Shown piece by piece: positions 14,438-24,626 of a stretch of DNA of 34,844 bases. Under the pieces are notes generated by a model. The model saw only the letters and a program-made list of their open reading frames with translations, had not been told where the DNA came from and did not search any database. Position 1 is the stretch's first letter, and the number at the start of each line of letters is the position of its first letter. Source of the stretch: Clostridiales bacterium (GTDB lineage: Bacteria > Bacillota > Clostridia > Oscillospirales > Ruminococcaceae). The stretch is taken from positions 1 to 34,844 of the forward strand of contig JAQXIB010000148.1 in the NCBI GenBank assembly GCA_029007575.1, read 5' to 3'. The position numbers and the translations under genes were made by a program.

Positions 14438-16069
14438 TCAGCTAACCAGCGGACAAATCAGGTTAACCCCCTTGGCATACTGAGCGTCATTTGCCAAACG
14501 CGTCGGAGTTCCGGCACGATCAGTGATCACCACTCCGATATAGTATACATTTTCGGTGTCCGGACGGGTCAACTTTGCATTGACTGTAATTGTAGACTGC
14601 GGCTTCAAATTCAAAACATCCCACGATGCTCCGTTGGAAACAATGTTGCCTTTTCTATCAGCAATTACCAGTTTTCCTTTAGAAAGAGAATACGGTGTGG
14701 CAAAACCATAATTTTTAAGAGTGAATGCAGCAGTGATTGCCTTTCCTTTCATTTCTGCCTTTACCTGCTCCGCGGCAATGCGATAACCGGTATAATCTCG
14801 AATATAATTAAAAGCATTTTGGGCATACGCACCGCCCTTGACATCAGAAAACCAAGATTCCTGATAAGGCAGGTTGTTTTTGGACAGGCTATTTGCTGTC
14901 AGTTGTTCACTTTTCCATTTGACCATTGCGTACTGACCGCCGCCTTCTCTATAATTGTGATAAACACTAAAGGCTAAAAAGTGAAACTTTGCCATATACA
15001 TAGCCATATTCATCCCGGAACCAATACTCGTGGTGCGATCTGATCCCCAAGGCATTTCTCCCTGCACAATCACATTAGCGCTGTTCTTTAAAAATGTATT
15101 GTAATACATCGAAGTTTCCAAGCCACCCGTATTCCACTTATGAGGATAACCAACCATATAATCATCATGATAGCCCAACCGGCTATACCGCGCCTTATCT
15201 TCGGCAAACATCTCTTTGATTGCCGCATACCGCACCAAAACAAACAAATCACCAGGCGTTGCATCAATAAGCTTTTGTAGCACCGGCCTATACTTTGTAT
15301 AAGTTTCCATACCTCCTGACCATTCTCCCCAATGCATAACCATTCCTGCATCTATCGCAAACAAAATATTGCGATATTTCTTTAAAATAGGAGCAAATTG
15401 ATCTATGTGCTGCAGCATCTGATCAATTGTAGCGTCCTGTGTAGCATTGGCACCTTCATCCTGCACATAGGCAAACCGCGGCAGGACCTGAATTTTTTTA
15501 CTTTGGCAATAAGCAAACATGTTTTCGATAGCGCCCAGCATAGTGTTATCCAAATCTTTGTCCCGGTAATCGGTAAGATAAATATATAGCTGAACGATTC
15601 GAGGGGATTCCACCGTGTAATCCTGCATTAGTGACTCCAACCGTTCCGGGAAGGCCTTCGCTTCATTTACAGAGCTAACAGCCATCTCATACCGAAAGCC
15701 ACGTCCCGGATTAAAAAGTAATTTTTCGCTCATATCTCCGGTCATACCGTCAGGAATAAAATTATAACTTTTGTTCAGCGGAACCACCACAGTATTCTCT
15801 GAAACATCGCCGGAAGAAGTAGTTGCATTTTCTATCTTGCTCGATATCTTACTTGTTTCAGTAATTTTATCCACATCACTATTTTGTATAGAAGCACTAC
15901 CGTTTGGCTCAGATGTCACACTTTCCTGGGAGGATGCCTCAAAAGGGCTACTAACATTTGACGAATTTCCATTTGAAGTAAATCCTATCGTATCCTTTTT
16001 GCAGGAGGTCATAGATAATATGTTTCCAACCAGAACCAGAATCACGAGGCGTATCCATCTTTTTTTCAT
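14438..16069 (-). CDS. DUF4874/DUF4832 lipoprotein (putative surface glycosidase)
   Basis: This 543-aa protein starts with a lipoprotein signal (MKKRWIRLVILVLVGNILSM, then TSC with the lipidated Cys at about residue 23). A Ser/Asn/Thr-rich linker of about 80 residues follows, then the same domain as in the two cytoplasmic paralogs: FNPGRGFRYEM, VQLYIYLTDYRDKDLDN, VLPRFAYVQ, HWGEWSGG (Glu249), VQGEMPWGSD (Glu338) and KNYGFATPYSL. It should act on the outer face of the membrane, with the linker reaching through the wall. The start at ATG 16069 is a choice: AGGGTG lies about 8 nt upstream, while the longer in-frame ATGs have no such site. The compartment differs from the paralogs, which suggests the same chemistry before and after import. 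Confidence 0.83.
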   Translation of the reverse strand: MKKRWIRLVILVLVGNILSMTSCKKDTIGFTSNGNSSNVSSPFEASSQESVTSEPNGSASIQNSDVDKITETSKISSKIENATTSSGDVSENTVVVPLNKSYNFIPDGMTGDMSEKLLFNPGRGFRYEMAVSSVNEAKAFPERLESLMQDYTVESPRIVQLYIYLTDYRDKDLDNTMLGAIENMFAYCQSKKIQVLPRFAYVQDEGANATQDATIDQMLQHIDQFAPILKKYRNILFAIDAGMVMHWGEWSGGMETYTKYRPVLQKLIDATPGDLFVLVRYAAIKEMFAEDKARYSRLGYHDDYMVGYPHKWNTGGLETSMYYNTFLKNSANVIVQGEMPWGSDRTTSIGSGMNMAMYMAKFHFLAFSVYHNYREGGGQYAMVKWKSEQLTANSLSKNNLPYQESWFSDVKGGAYAQNAFNYIRDYTGYRIAAEQVKAEMKGKAITAAFTLKNYGFATPYSLSKGKLVIADRKGNIVSNGASWDVLNLKPQSTITVNAKLTRPDTENVYYIGVVITDRAGTPTRLANDAQYAKGVNLICPLVS

Positions 16070-16133
16070 ATTGCCGGCACCCTGCGATGCCGCACCACCC
16101 TTTCTCATTATATAAATCAAATCATATTTTTAG

Positions 16134-19100
16134 TTATTTGTCAAATAATATGGGTTTTAAACGAAAATTCCAGGTAAACTCTGTTTCACACAGCTGATAT
16201 TCCTCCGGCAAAGCAGGACCGCAGCTGTTAGAACCAACTCCGCTTTGTTTATAATCCACGCACAACACAGTAAAGTCATCTGCATGCAACGCAAAATCGT
16301 GTTTTGCATTATCCAAAGTTTCCTGTGAATAATGTGAAGCATTAAAACAAAAGTAATCCCCCTCCACAGTTAGTGACATCTCTTCGGAGAAAAGTGTTGC
16401 AGATTCACATCCCCAATGACTGCCATTTTCCTGCGGACGAATATGATGCTCGAAATGTTCATCAACAAATTCACTATATCTCCCAAATGCTGTGGAAGAA
16501 TGAAAATCGCAGTAGCTTTCGCCGGGACCGTATCCTAAGTACTCCAATTGATTCATCTTTTTGGGTAGAAATAACCGAATTCCAAATCTGGGCAAATAGG
16601 GTACATTTTGGTTTTTATGTGCGCGTATCACGCAGTCAACCGTCCCCTTGCAGTCTACTGTCCAGCAAACATTCAATGTTAAGATTCGCTGTATCGCAGC
16701 AGCAGATAAAGACAAGTCACTCTCTATCTTTGCTAACCCGTTATGAACAGTCAATTTGGTTTGATAAACCTTTAAACTGGTGCGATGATAACCGCATTGT
16801 TCCCACTGAACCCGAACATATTGGTCGTTATCCGTAGGTGCCCGCCAAATATTATATTGCATCGCATGCAATAAAAAAGGATGAGAGCGAACCGTCATAT
16901 CACAAAAACATCCGCTGCTTTTGTCATAAACATATGTAAAGTCCGGCGTTTTAAGTAGTATTTCCTGCGCCGTTTCCATACACTGAAGCAGATTCTGCGC
17001 ACTGGAAAGAGGAGGCAATACTACATTCTTTTTCCGCAATACGATGGTGTCAAAACCAACCGGATCACCTATTTTCATCCACGGCAGGTTCTTTTTCTGC
17101 CACTGACTAAACCGAATCGTCATCGTTCCGCTTTCCGCAGGCGGTATAAATAATGTAAACTCATGGATCTCGTGGGGACCAACTTGCAAAAGAGAATCCT
17201 CAAGAGTTCCTCTGCAAATAATCTTTCCGTCCAATTCCACCACATAATCCACCGTAATACATGTGTTCAGCGAAACAAAATCCAGGTGATTGCATACCAA
17301 AAACCTACCCATTTCCAAATCAATACAGGCAAAGCGGGCGGGACGATTAACATTTTTCAGTTCCAGCAGTCCGGCATGCGGGCGGCGATCGGGGAACACA
17401 AGACCATCCACACAGAAATTCCCATCGTTTGGCTCGTCACCAAAATCACCGCCATAGCAGTAATGTTCTCTACCCTCGTTGGGAACACCACACAGCGCTG
17501 CATGGTCACACCACTCCCATACAAATCCGCCACAATAGTTTGAATATCGTTCCAACAGAGCATGATATTTTTCCAAATCACCGGGTCCGGTGCCCATGGC
17601 GTGAGCGTATTCACACACCAAAAAAGGCTTTTCATGACTTACATCTTCACAATAAGCAGAAATTTCCGCTATCGGCGTATACATTTGACTGTGAAAATCA
17701 AGATTGGAAAAATCGCATTCATGATCTTTTTGACGAAAAAATGTACTTTCGTAATGGATCAGTCGCCCCGGATCCTTTGCCTTCAGTTCCGCAGCAGCAG
17801 CTTCAAAATTTTCACCATATCCGCTCTCGTTGCCTAATGACCAGATAATAACGGAGGGTTGATTTTTATCCCGCTCATACAGCAGACGTACGCGGTCTAA
17901 AATCGACTCGCGATAGGAAGGCATATGGCTAAACATCGCATATTCAGCTTCATCTCCGTATAGCTGGCTGGCACCATGTGCCTCAATATCTGCTTCATCC
18001 AGCACATACAGACCATAGCGGTTACATAGTTCCAGAAACACCGGACTGTTGGGATAATGCGCGGTACGAACTGCATTAATATTATGCCGTTTCATCATCT
18101 GCAAATCGTTTTCCATATCTGCCAAAGTAACCACCGGTCCGGTCATAGGATTGGAATCGTGGCGGTTTACTCCCAACAATTGAATCCGCTTACCGTTGAT
18201 GCAAAGTGTCTTATCCTTTATTTTTACCTCTCTCAGCCCCACAGAAAAAGGAATAATTTCCCCATTCGTTTCCAATAACAAGCAGTACAAATTAGGCTGT
18301 TCCGCATTCCACAGCAGAGGCGTCATCACCTCAATCGTAAAGTGCTCTCTTCCTGTTCCCCTAGCTACCACGTCCCCCTTGGGATCAAGCAATGTATAGT
18401 CAATAGCTGAAGGCTTTCCGACAAAACGTGAGGCCACAGAAATTTCTGCTTTTTCTCCTCTAAGGCACGTACGGATTGTCGCATCAGCCAGATGGTTTTC
18501 CGGCCGCATAATAATATATACATCCCGAAAGATGCCGCTAAATCTAAATTTATCCTGATCCTCCAAATAACTGCCGTCACACCATTTGAGAACCAGCACA
18601 GCAATACAGTTACTTCCGGTCTTTATGTATTTGGTGATACAAAATTCGCTGGTAGCATGAGAAACCTGACTATACCCTACAAACGCACCGTTAATCCATA
18701 AATAAAAGCAGGAATCCACGCCCTCAAAATTTAAATATTTTTCGTATTTTTCTGCCTGCACATCTACCTCAAAATCCTGCACATAGAGCCCGCAAGGATT
18801 TCTGCTTGGCACATATGGAGGATCAAAGGGGAAAGGGTATTTGGCATTGGTATACTGACAATGATCATAACCGTTCATTTGCCATACAGAAGGCACCGAT
18901 ATGGTGTCGAAATCCCGCAGCATCTCTGGCAATTCTTCAACTGAGTGACTAATTTCCTGAATGCTATCATAGTATTTGAACCACCACAAACCATTCAATA
19001 GGCAGAATCGATCAGAGTCCTCCCGACACATTCGCGTCGCCGTCTTAAAATCACCATAGGGAATATAATAAGCACGATTCGGCTCTGTCCCCACATGCAA

Positions 19101-19136
19101 AACCGCCGGATTTTCATAATAATTTTCAAGGATCAT
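16134..19136 (-). CDS. GH2 beta-galactosidase (LacZ-type)
   Basis: This 1000-aa enzyme has the full LacZ plan: a sugar-binding jelly roll (about 30-220), an immunoglobulin-like domain, a TIM barrel with LLGVNRHDSNP, the acid/base Glu437 in IIWSLGNESGYGEN and nucleophile Glu509 in PFLVCEYAHAMG, and a C-terminal beta-galactosidase small chain domain (EYLGYGPGESYCDFH...). It hydrolyses terminal beta-galactosides with retention. No signal peptide is present, so it is cytoplasmic and acts on imported oligosaccharides. ATG 19136 has GGAG 7 nt upstream; a longer frame from 19199 would overlap the DUF5696 gene and is rejected. It follows that gene by 16 bp. GH2 also covers other activities, but the length and residues fit beta-galactosidase best. 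Confidence 0.93.
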   Translation of the reverse strand: MILENYYENPAVLHVGTEPNRAYYIPYGDFKTATRMCREDSDRFCLLNGLWWFKYYDSIQEISHSVEELPEMLRDFDTISVPSVWQMNGYDHCQYTNAKYPFPFDPPYVPSRNPCGLYVQDFEVDVQAEKYEKYLNFEGVDSCFYLWINGAFVGYSQVSHATSEFCITKYIKTGSNCIAVLVLKWCDGSYLEDQDKFRFSGIFRDVYIIMRPENHLADATIRTCLRGEKAEISVASRFVGKPSAIDYTLLDPKGDVVARGTGREHFTIEVMTPLLWNAEQPNLYCLLLETNGEIIPFSVGLREVKIKDKTLCINGKRIQLLGVNRHDSNPMTGPVVTLADMENDLQMMKRHNINAVRTAHYPNSPVFLELCNRYGLYVLDEADIEAHGASQLYGDEAEYAMFSHMPSYRESILDRVRLLYERDKNQPSVIIWSLGNESGYGENFEAAAAELKAKDPGRLIHYESTFFRQKDHECDFSNLDFHSQMYTPIAEISAYCEDVSHEKPFLVCEYAHAMGTGPGDLEKYHALLERYSNYCGGFVWEWCDHAALCGVPNEGREHYCYGGDFGDEPNDGNFCVDGLVFPDRRPHAGLLELKNVNRPARFACIDLEMGRFLVCNHLDFVSLNTCITVDYVVELDGKIICRGTLEDSLLQVGPHEIHEFTLFIPPAESGTMTIRFSQWQKKNLPWMKIGDPVGFDTIVLRKKNVVLPPLSSAQNLLQCMETAQEILLKTPDFTYVYDKSSGCFCDMTVRSHPFLLHAMQYNIWRAPTDNDQYVRVQWEQCGYHRTSLKVYQTKLTVHNGLAKIESDLSLSAAAIQRILTLNVCWTVDCKGTVDCVIRAHKNQNVPYLPRFGIRLFLPKKMNQLEYLGYGPGESYCDFHSSTAFGRYSEFVDEHFEHHIRPQENGSHWGCESATLFSEEMSLTVEGDYFCFNASHYSQETLDNAKHDFALHADDFTVLCVDYKQSGVGSNSCGPALPEEYQLCETEFTWNFRLKPILFDK

Positions 19137-19152
19137 TTCTGTTCTCCCCAGC

Positions 19153-21405
19153 TTAATTTTGCAGATTTCCGCCATCCACCAGATAGCCATAGGCTGCAAT
19201 TTTTTGTCCGTTTATAACACTGTCGGTATTTGATAGGTTGATTGTAATTCGTACACCATTTTCATAAATCATGGTTTCCAGTGCACCACTTGCTTCAAAT
19301 CCAACAATCTGGCTGCCCTTCACTTGACTTCTCACAGCGTTATATTTTTCATATTGCGCAACAATTTCATCCATCCAATCAGAATAATATCCATTGTAAA
19401 TATATTGCAAGTTAGTATCCTGCAAATCGGTACAGGGGGTACCGGTCAACCGATAGTTCATCTGCGTACCAGTCATAAGACACCGTAAGAAACAGATGCG
19501 GGAATCATCCGCATAATTAAGAGGTGTACTGCTGATATCTGCAATTCCCTGCACTACAATCTGGTAAAAGGGTATCTCGCCGGAAAAAGCATCGTGTTTA
19601 GAAGATGTAACCGGAACATTTATGATTTTTTCAGACAATCCCAGCAGATACCCGTTAGCGCCGTCAGCCGCCATGGGTATTCCCGCCTTAATACCAGCTT
19701 TATATGCCTGAATATATGCCTGTGCAGTATCGGTTCTGTCCGCAGGGTAACGGGAATTAAAATCAGAATATACTACGGAACCCATATCGTTTAAACAAAC
19801 CCCCGCCTTGCCCAACCGACCTTTTTGTCGTAGAATCTGTTCAAAGCACGCACCGATTTTGGATGGTCTCAGATAATAGGAAAGCGGAGAATCCGTATCG
19901 GAAGCGTTAATGCTAGGATTGAAAGCATATTTTATCACATTTGTGGAAAAAACAGACTTAACAGCCGAGTTGAATTTCCAATAGCCGAATTTAGAACGCG
20001 GTACATTGACGTAGTCATAGCCAAAATAAAAACGGCTGTCCCGCGCAGACTGACGCTCCTCCAATTCGTAAAAATCAGACAAGCTTCCCACATGGCGATC
20101 GATACTGACAGAAGCGGGCAGGCTATTTCCATTAGCTTTTTTTGAAATATAATAGAGCATAACATCAATCGAGTTCACTTGTTTTTCTTGCAAATTCTTA
20201 AGCATTTTCTCCATGTTTTCCAGCGTGGTCACCGGGCGTACACGATGTATCATCAACCCCAAAAAGGACTCTTTGTTCTGTACTCCTGCAACAGTTTCCA
20301 GAGTCAATCCCACGCGCTCACTTGTTTTTTCCTGCGCTCCGGTTCGTTTCAAAAGGTCGGCGCGATAATTTTTTGCTATTCCCACTACAGTAGCGTCCTT
20401 ACCGGAAAGAAAAGTGTATTGAAGTTGCGGATTGACGGGAACGGGGTTTTTTGCCAAAAAAGCTACATTGTTATTCTGGGAATACTGAGCAGTAAGTTTA
20501 ACCGAATCTGAGTAACGATAATAGAATCCGGCATTTACAGATGCATAGGAAGTCTGCTTCCCTGCTTGCACCGCCGAGATCCAGCTATTCTCAGCACAAT
20601 CAATCACCTCGGTGTAAAAAGCACCCTGTTCCTTAACCACTCCGAACACCGGCAGCCGAATTTTCTCTCCTGATTGGGTATAGGCATAATCCGACAAAGA
20701 CGGATCACTGCCGTATATACATTTCTGATAATTGTCTGCAAAGGTACGGTCAGATTTAAAATCCATCAATGCCCCGCAACCGTCTGGCACAAACAGGGTT
20801 CCCGTCGTATCCTGCTTTCCTGCTCCGAAAAAAGGCAGTACATCAATTTTCAAAATACGAGCCTCGCCGTTTTCTTTAATTTCATCGTAATGAACGGTAA
20901 CCTGTAGTCTCTTGTTTTTTAGAATATAGGAGACCGGTATAGAAAAATCTTCCTGTGTTCTGGAAAAATGATACAAGACCTTAATGCCACCGTCAATACT
21001 TTTTACTAGACAGGTTTTCTGACGCACACTGCCCACAGTGCTGTTGACAGACTGTTCTGTTTTCCCTGCATCTAAATACGATACAACCAACTGCGACTGT
21101 AAAGCCATTCGCTTTGCTCCCTGTGCAATAGGATCCTCCTTGGCATCGCTCGGATTACTGCTCCAGACGCTGCCGTTATCTTTGTTCAGTATCGAAATAG
21201 AGGAATCCTCACTGTGATAATAAAGTTCCAGGTTTCCATCCGTTGCAATCCGTTCTTTCGCAGGAAAAATATCCGTACTGTTATTTTCAAACACTGTATT
21301 TTCCTGTATGGATTGTTCAAGTGCAAGACCGCTAATCGTTCCGAATAAACAGGTTATAAGAAGCAGAAAGGCCAAAGTCCCCGCAAAATATTTGTGTTTT
21401 TTCAC
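19153..21405 (-). CDS. Secreted DUF5696 protein
   Basis: This protein of 750 aa starts with a signal peptide or N-terminal anchor (KKHKYFAGTLAFLLLITCLFG). The rest matches the DUF5696 group: an N-terminal beta-rich region with WSSNP near residue 80, a LFVPDGCGALMDFKSDR segment, then a TIM-barrel-like half with VMLYYISKKA, YFGYDYVNVPRSKFGYWKFN, LNDMGSVVYSDFNSRYPADR and NGYLLGLSEKIINVPVTSSKHD. The Asp/Glu-rich barrel half suggests a glycosidase-like fold, but no activity is known to me. The start is GTG 21405 with GAGG 8 nt upstream; a second GTG at 21414 overlaps that site. It lies between a YIP1-family gene (17 bp) and the GH2 gene (16 bp). The location should be extracytoplasmic and possibly membrane-tethered. 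Confidence 0.8.
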   Translation of the reverse strand: MKKHKYFAGTLAFLLLITCLFGTISGLALEQSIQENTVFENNSTDIFPAKERIATDGNLELYYHSEDSSISILNKDNGSVWSSNPSDAKEDPIAQGAKRMALQSQLVVSYLDAGKTEQSVNSTVGSVRQKTCLVKSIDGGIKVLYHFSRTQEDFSIPVSYILKNKRLQVTVHYDEIKENGEARILKIDVLPFFGAGKQDTTGTLFVPDGCGALMDFKSDRTFADNYQKCIYGSDPSLSDYAYTQSGEKIRLPVFGVVKEQGAFYTEVIDCAENSWISAVQAGKQTSYASVNAGFYYRYSDSVKLTAQYSQNNNVAFLAKNPVPVNPQLQYTFLSGKDATVVGIAKNYRADLLKRTGAQEKTSERVGLTLETVAGVQNKESFLGLMIHRVRPVTTLENMEKMLKNLQEKQVNSIDVMLYYISKKANGNSLPASVSIDRHVGSLSDFYELEERQSARDSRFYFGYDYVNVPRSKFGYWKFNSAVKSVFSTNVIKYAFNPSINASDTDSPLSYYLRPSKIGACFEQILRQKGRLGKAGVCLNDMGSVVYSDFNSRYPADRTDTAQAYIQAYKAGIKAGIPMAADGANGYLLGLSEKIINVPVTSSKHDAFSGEIPFYQIVVQGIADISSTPLNYADDSRICFLRCLMTGTQMNYRLTGTPCTDLQDTNLQYIYNGYYSDWMDEIVAQYEKYNAVRSQVKGSQIVGFEASGALETMIYENGVRITINLSNTDSVINGQKIAAYGYLVDGGNLQN

Positions 21406-21422
21406 CCCAACCACCTCATTCG

Positions 21423-22124
21423 TTACGATTTGTTGAGCAGCTCACTATAAACTGTCTGTATGAAGCCGGTCGCTTGCTGCAAAATACTGAAAAATAATAA
21501 CACAATAAACAGAATTATAATCACACCCGCTACACTGAGTAAGGCACTAGCCAGTGCTTTACTCAGCGTGTACTGATGAACCACCAGCATACCAAACAAA
21601 ACAAGAAGTATGGTTAAACCAAAAGAAAGCACATTGAGTATCTGCCAGAATATTTGTTCCTCCAGCACAATAAAATTGGAAAGAACAACCATAATTAACT
21701 GTCCCAATATTCTGGGAAGTAGAGAGTAACAGGTTGCTATCCAAATTTCTCGAAAAGTTCCTTCGCCGTCCATCAGTGTACAAACAGCCCAGTTGGACAC
21801 GCACCACAGAACAATCAGCACAACAGAATACAACAATTCCATTAAAATATTAAACTGGGAAGGTTCATTAGTATTAAAGATATACCCTGTGCAAAAATAT
21901 GTCAGAATATTAGATACAAAAAGCATCGCCAGCAGGGCGTTGGCAATCCCAATAGAAGCCTTTCCCTCGTATTTTAAGTCCCAAAAGGAATCAAACGGAT
22001 GCAGGATCAGCCGAAAAGGATATATAATCTTCATCCGATCAAATTTCTCTCTGACTAATTTTTTCCGTCCTACCACCTGCATCTGATTTTTGAGGCAGAC
22101 AAAAAGTTTAACAACATCACTCAT
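21423..22124 (-). CDS. YIP1-family integral membrane protein
   Basis: This 233-aa protein has five or so membrane segments after a 65-residue basic N-terminal part (IYPFRLILHPFDSFWDLKYEGKAS is the entry motif seen in YIP1-domain proteins). Helices are visible at about 67-90, 105-125, 140-165, 170-190 and 195-220. Bacterial YIP1 proteins are membrane proteins of unknown role. ATG 22124 is chosen because AAGG lies 8 nt upstream; it overlaps the last codons and stop of the NHL-TPR gene by 8 bp, so the two are translationally coupled. That coupling and the shared membrane location suggest a complex with the NHL-TPR protein (inference). Confidence 0.8.
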   Translation of the reverse strand: MSDVVKLFVCLKNQMQVVGRKKLVREKFDRMKIIYPFRLILHPFDSFWDLKYEGKASIGIANALLAMLFVSNILTYFCTGYIFNTNEPSQFNILMELLYSVVLIVLWCVSNWAVCTLMDGEGTFREIWIATCYSLLPRILGQLIMVVLSNFIVLEEQIFWQILNVLSFGLTILLVLFGMLVVHQYTLSKALASALLSVAGVIIILFIVLLFFSILQQATGFIQTVYSELLNKS

Positions 22125-23670
22125 ATGTAGCACCTTCCCTTAGCGATAAGCTTGTCTTCCGTTTTTTCCGCGGAATCCCAATCCACCGATAAACAACTCG
22201 TTTTAAAAGCATCAGAAGAACGGCGAGCATAACAACGCCAATTAAAATTCCGCCAAAGTGGTTGCGAACAAACTGAAGCCGATAAGAACGATATGCATTC
22301 GAGTAACTGCCTCTGTCCTGCCCCAGCTTCAAATATTCCATTGCGCGTGAATATTCTCCTTGCTGCAAAAGTGCATTTCCAAGACAAGTATAAGCTATGG
22401 AGCTGTTCACATTATGTTTGAGTACCTCATGACAGACACCGATGGCGTTTTCATAATCACCGTCGGCATAACTGTCCAATGCCTTTTTAACAAGCAAAGC
22501 ATATTCTGTGGGCGTGAAAACAGTGACTCGGTTTTTCACGCTGTCTAAAACCAAATATTTACCGCCAAAAGAAACAATGTCTTCCACCTGCTGAAAGGAA
22601 TCCCGCTCATCCCCTTTTTTGCCGAAAACAAACAAAAGATTTCCTTCTCCGTCATATTGGAAAATATGCCCGCGTTCTTGATCCAAAATGCTGATAATTC
22701 CATCTGCAGCTACATCCACCGCCACAAATCGGTTAGTCTTCGCCTTGGAAAGACGCCCTACATCCAAGTCACCGAACTGATTTTTGTCATACAGCGCACC
22801 CTGCGAGTTGATCCGCAGCACATTATTTCCCTTAGCATTGAGTCGTTTGAGCTGATCCTTTGAGGTCGAAGACTGAAGCACAACAGTATAAATAAAATTT
22901 TTCTCATCAATACAGGCATTACTATATTCTACCGGCAAAATTCGAGCGGTAGATTCAATTTGATCATCCGTAAAAAATTTACGCCATATCTGCTTTAGTA
23001 CCACTTCAGCGGTTACTTCAACCTTATTTCCCCCGTAAAAACCCTGAAACTCCCCGTCACTGTTATATTTTATAAATCCGTTATAAACGCCCTCAGCCAG
23101 CAAATATATATTTTTACTTTGATCTACTACCAAACGACGAGGTTTAAATTCAAGACCTTTCTCCAACAAATCGGTGTCGGGTCTGGAATAAATACTGATA
23201 CAGCTTCCGTCTTGCTGCAATTTCAGCACTCGATGATTCAATGTGTCACAGATATACAACATACCGTCTCTATCCACAAACACACCCTCGGGACCGTTAA
23301 GACTTTCCACACCATCCGGACATCCCGGAATTGTTTCAATGATTTTAACCAATTCCCAATTTTTGTCAAAAACAACAATCCGATTGTTGCCGGTATCCGC
23401 CAAATATATTAAGCCGGCGTTTTCATCTGCAAAAAGATCGGTGGGCACCTGAAAGCCAGATATTCCCAAATCAGAACCTATAATCAAATCGCTGACAGTA
23501 TAAGCAAGCGGAGAAGGCACCATGTTACCACTGCTATCGTAAGTATAAGAGTTGTAGTTGCTATCCAGCGCCGCTACCTGCACAAAGCTCTGCATACTCG
23601 CTGTTAGTACGCATAAGCAGAAAATTGCGGCCGTACGCCATATTCTCTTTTGTTTGCATCTCGGCAGCAT
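22117..23670 (-). CDS. Membrane-anchored NHL beta-propeller with TPR repeats
   Basis: This 517-aa protein begins with a signal peptide (IWRTAAIFCLCVLTASMQSF). An NHL-type propeller follows at about 60-380, with blades such as IYLADTGNNRIVVFDKNWEL, LYICDTLNHRVLKLQQDG and FVAVDVAADGIISILDQERG. Two TPR-like helix pairs (about 390-455; ALDSYADGDYENAIGVCHEV and GNALLQQGEYSRAMEYLKLG) come next, then one membrane helix (about 475-492) and a basic tail (YRWIGIPRKKRKTS). The propeller should face outward and could bind glycan or protein partners. ATG 23670 is chosen because AGGAGG lies 7 nt upstream; a TTG two codons before is too close to it. It overlaps the YIP1 gene. No enzyme activity is evident, and the role is unknown. 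Confidence 0.85.
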   Translation of the reverse strand: MLPRCKQKRIWRTAAIFCLCVLTASMQSFVQVAALDSNYNSYTYDSSGNMVPSPLAYTVSDLIIGSDLGISGFQVPTDLFADENAGLIYLADTGNNRIVVFDKNWELVKIIETIPGCPDGVESLNGPEGVFVDRDGMLYICDTLNHRVLKLQQDGSCISIYSRPDTDLLEKGLEFKPRRLVVDQSKNIYLLAEGVYNGFIKYNSDGEFQGFYGGNKVEVTAEVVLKQIWRKFFTDDQIESTARILPVEYSNACIDEKNFIYTVVLQSSTSKDQLKRLNAKGNNVLRINSQGALYDKNQFGDLDVGRLSKAKTNRFVAVDVAADGIISILDQERGHIFQYDGEGNLLFVFGKKGDERDSFQQVEDIVSFGGKYLVLDSVKNRVTVFTPTEYALLVKKALDSYADGDYENAIGVCHEVLKHNVNSSIAYTCLGNALLQQGEYSRAMEYLKLGQDRGSYSNAYRSYRLQFVRNHFGGILIGVVMLAVLLMLLKRVVYRWIGIPRKKRKTSLSLREGATYE

Positions 23671-23683
23671 AACCAAGCCTCCT

Positions 23684-24544
23684 TTATGATTTCAAACCAG
23701 AATATGCCATTGTCTCCAACACGGAATTTTGGCATAGAATAAAAATTAAAATTGGCGGAAGCATCATAAAGCAGGCAACCGCACTGCCGATACCGGCTTG
23801 CTGAAATCCAGCGGTACTGATCTGCTGTAAGGCAGTGGGCAGCATCTTCATGGACTCATCATAAATGAATGAAACACCCGTGCTGTTCCACATACTTTGA
23901 AAAGTAAAAATCACCAGCGTAATCCATGCCGGCTTTGTCATAGGCATGACAATACGGAAAAAAATCAGAATTTCCCCAAGACCGTCAATACGAGCCGCTT
24001 CCAAAACATCATTCGGAAGCGAACTAATAAACTGCTTCATCAGAAATATACCGAACGAACCCGCCATAGCTGGTAGCAAAACGGACCAATATGTATTAAT
24101 CATACCAAGCTTAGCAATAATTACATATTGCGGGATCGATGTGACTTCCTGTCGAAAAAGAATACCGAAAATGACGATATTGCTAATAACAGCCCTGCCA
24201 GGAAATTTATGCTTAGCGAGCGGGTAAGCCGCAAAGCAGGCAACAAAAATATATCCGACCGTGCCCACCACAGTGGTAAACAAACTGTTAAAAACATATC
24301 GTTCAAACGGGGCGAGCATTTCGCTTGTCGCCTGCATCAAATCTTTAAAATTGTCCATAGTCGGATGATAAACAAAAAAGCGGGGCGGGTATAAAAACAA
24401 TTCATTCAACGGTTTAAACGCATTGATAATGGAATAAACCAACGGCAGCGCTGTAAAGATTCCCGCCACCAACAATAATAAACCCACAGCAATATTGCCG
24501 CCAACCGAACGTGTATTACGCCGGCCAATATTTGCGTTTTTCAT
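23684..24544 (-). CDS. Carbohydrate ABC transporter permease 2B (MalG-type)
   Basis: This 286-aa membrane protein is the second permease of importer 2. It has six predicted helices and the EAA loop that contacts the ATPase (NDVLEAARIDGLGEILIFFRIVMPMTKPAW: residues E-A-A-x-x-D-G spaced as usual). It works with permease 2A and SBP2, which lie directly upstream. ATG 24544 is preceded by AGGGTG. The 82-bp gap before it is one of the larger in the run and contains only a weak hairpin. No ATPase gene is near. Confidence 0.92.
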   Translation of the reverse strand: MKNANIGRRNTRSVGGNIAVGLLLLVAGIFTALPLVYSIINAFKPLNELFLYPPRFFVYHPTMDNFKDLMQATSEMLAPFERYVFNSLFTTVVGTVGYIFVACFAAYPLAKHKFPGRAVISNIVIFGILFRQEVTSIPQYVIIAKLGMINTYWSVLLPAMAGSFGIFLMKQFISSLPNDVLEAARIDGLGEILIFFRIVMPMTKPAWITLVIFTFQSMWNSTGVSFIYDESMKMLPTALQQISTAGFQQAGIGSAVACFMMLPPILIFILCQNSVLETMAYSGLKS

Positions 24545-24626
24545 ATTATCACCCTATTCGGAAATACTTTTGGGTACCCTCACCCGTCAAGTTAGCATTA
24601 ATCGGCCTGTGTTTATCTGTAACAGG

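Noticed and set aside
24600..24626. Small hairpin GCCTGT/ACAGGC between permeases 2A and 2B
   Set aside because: The stem has only 6 bp with an 11-nt loop and no T-run, so it is too weak to call a terminator or attenuator.
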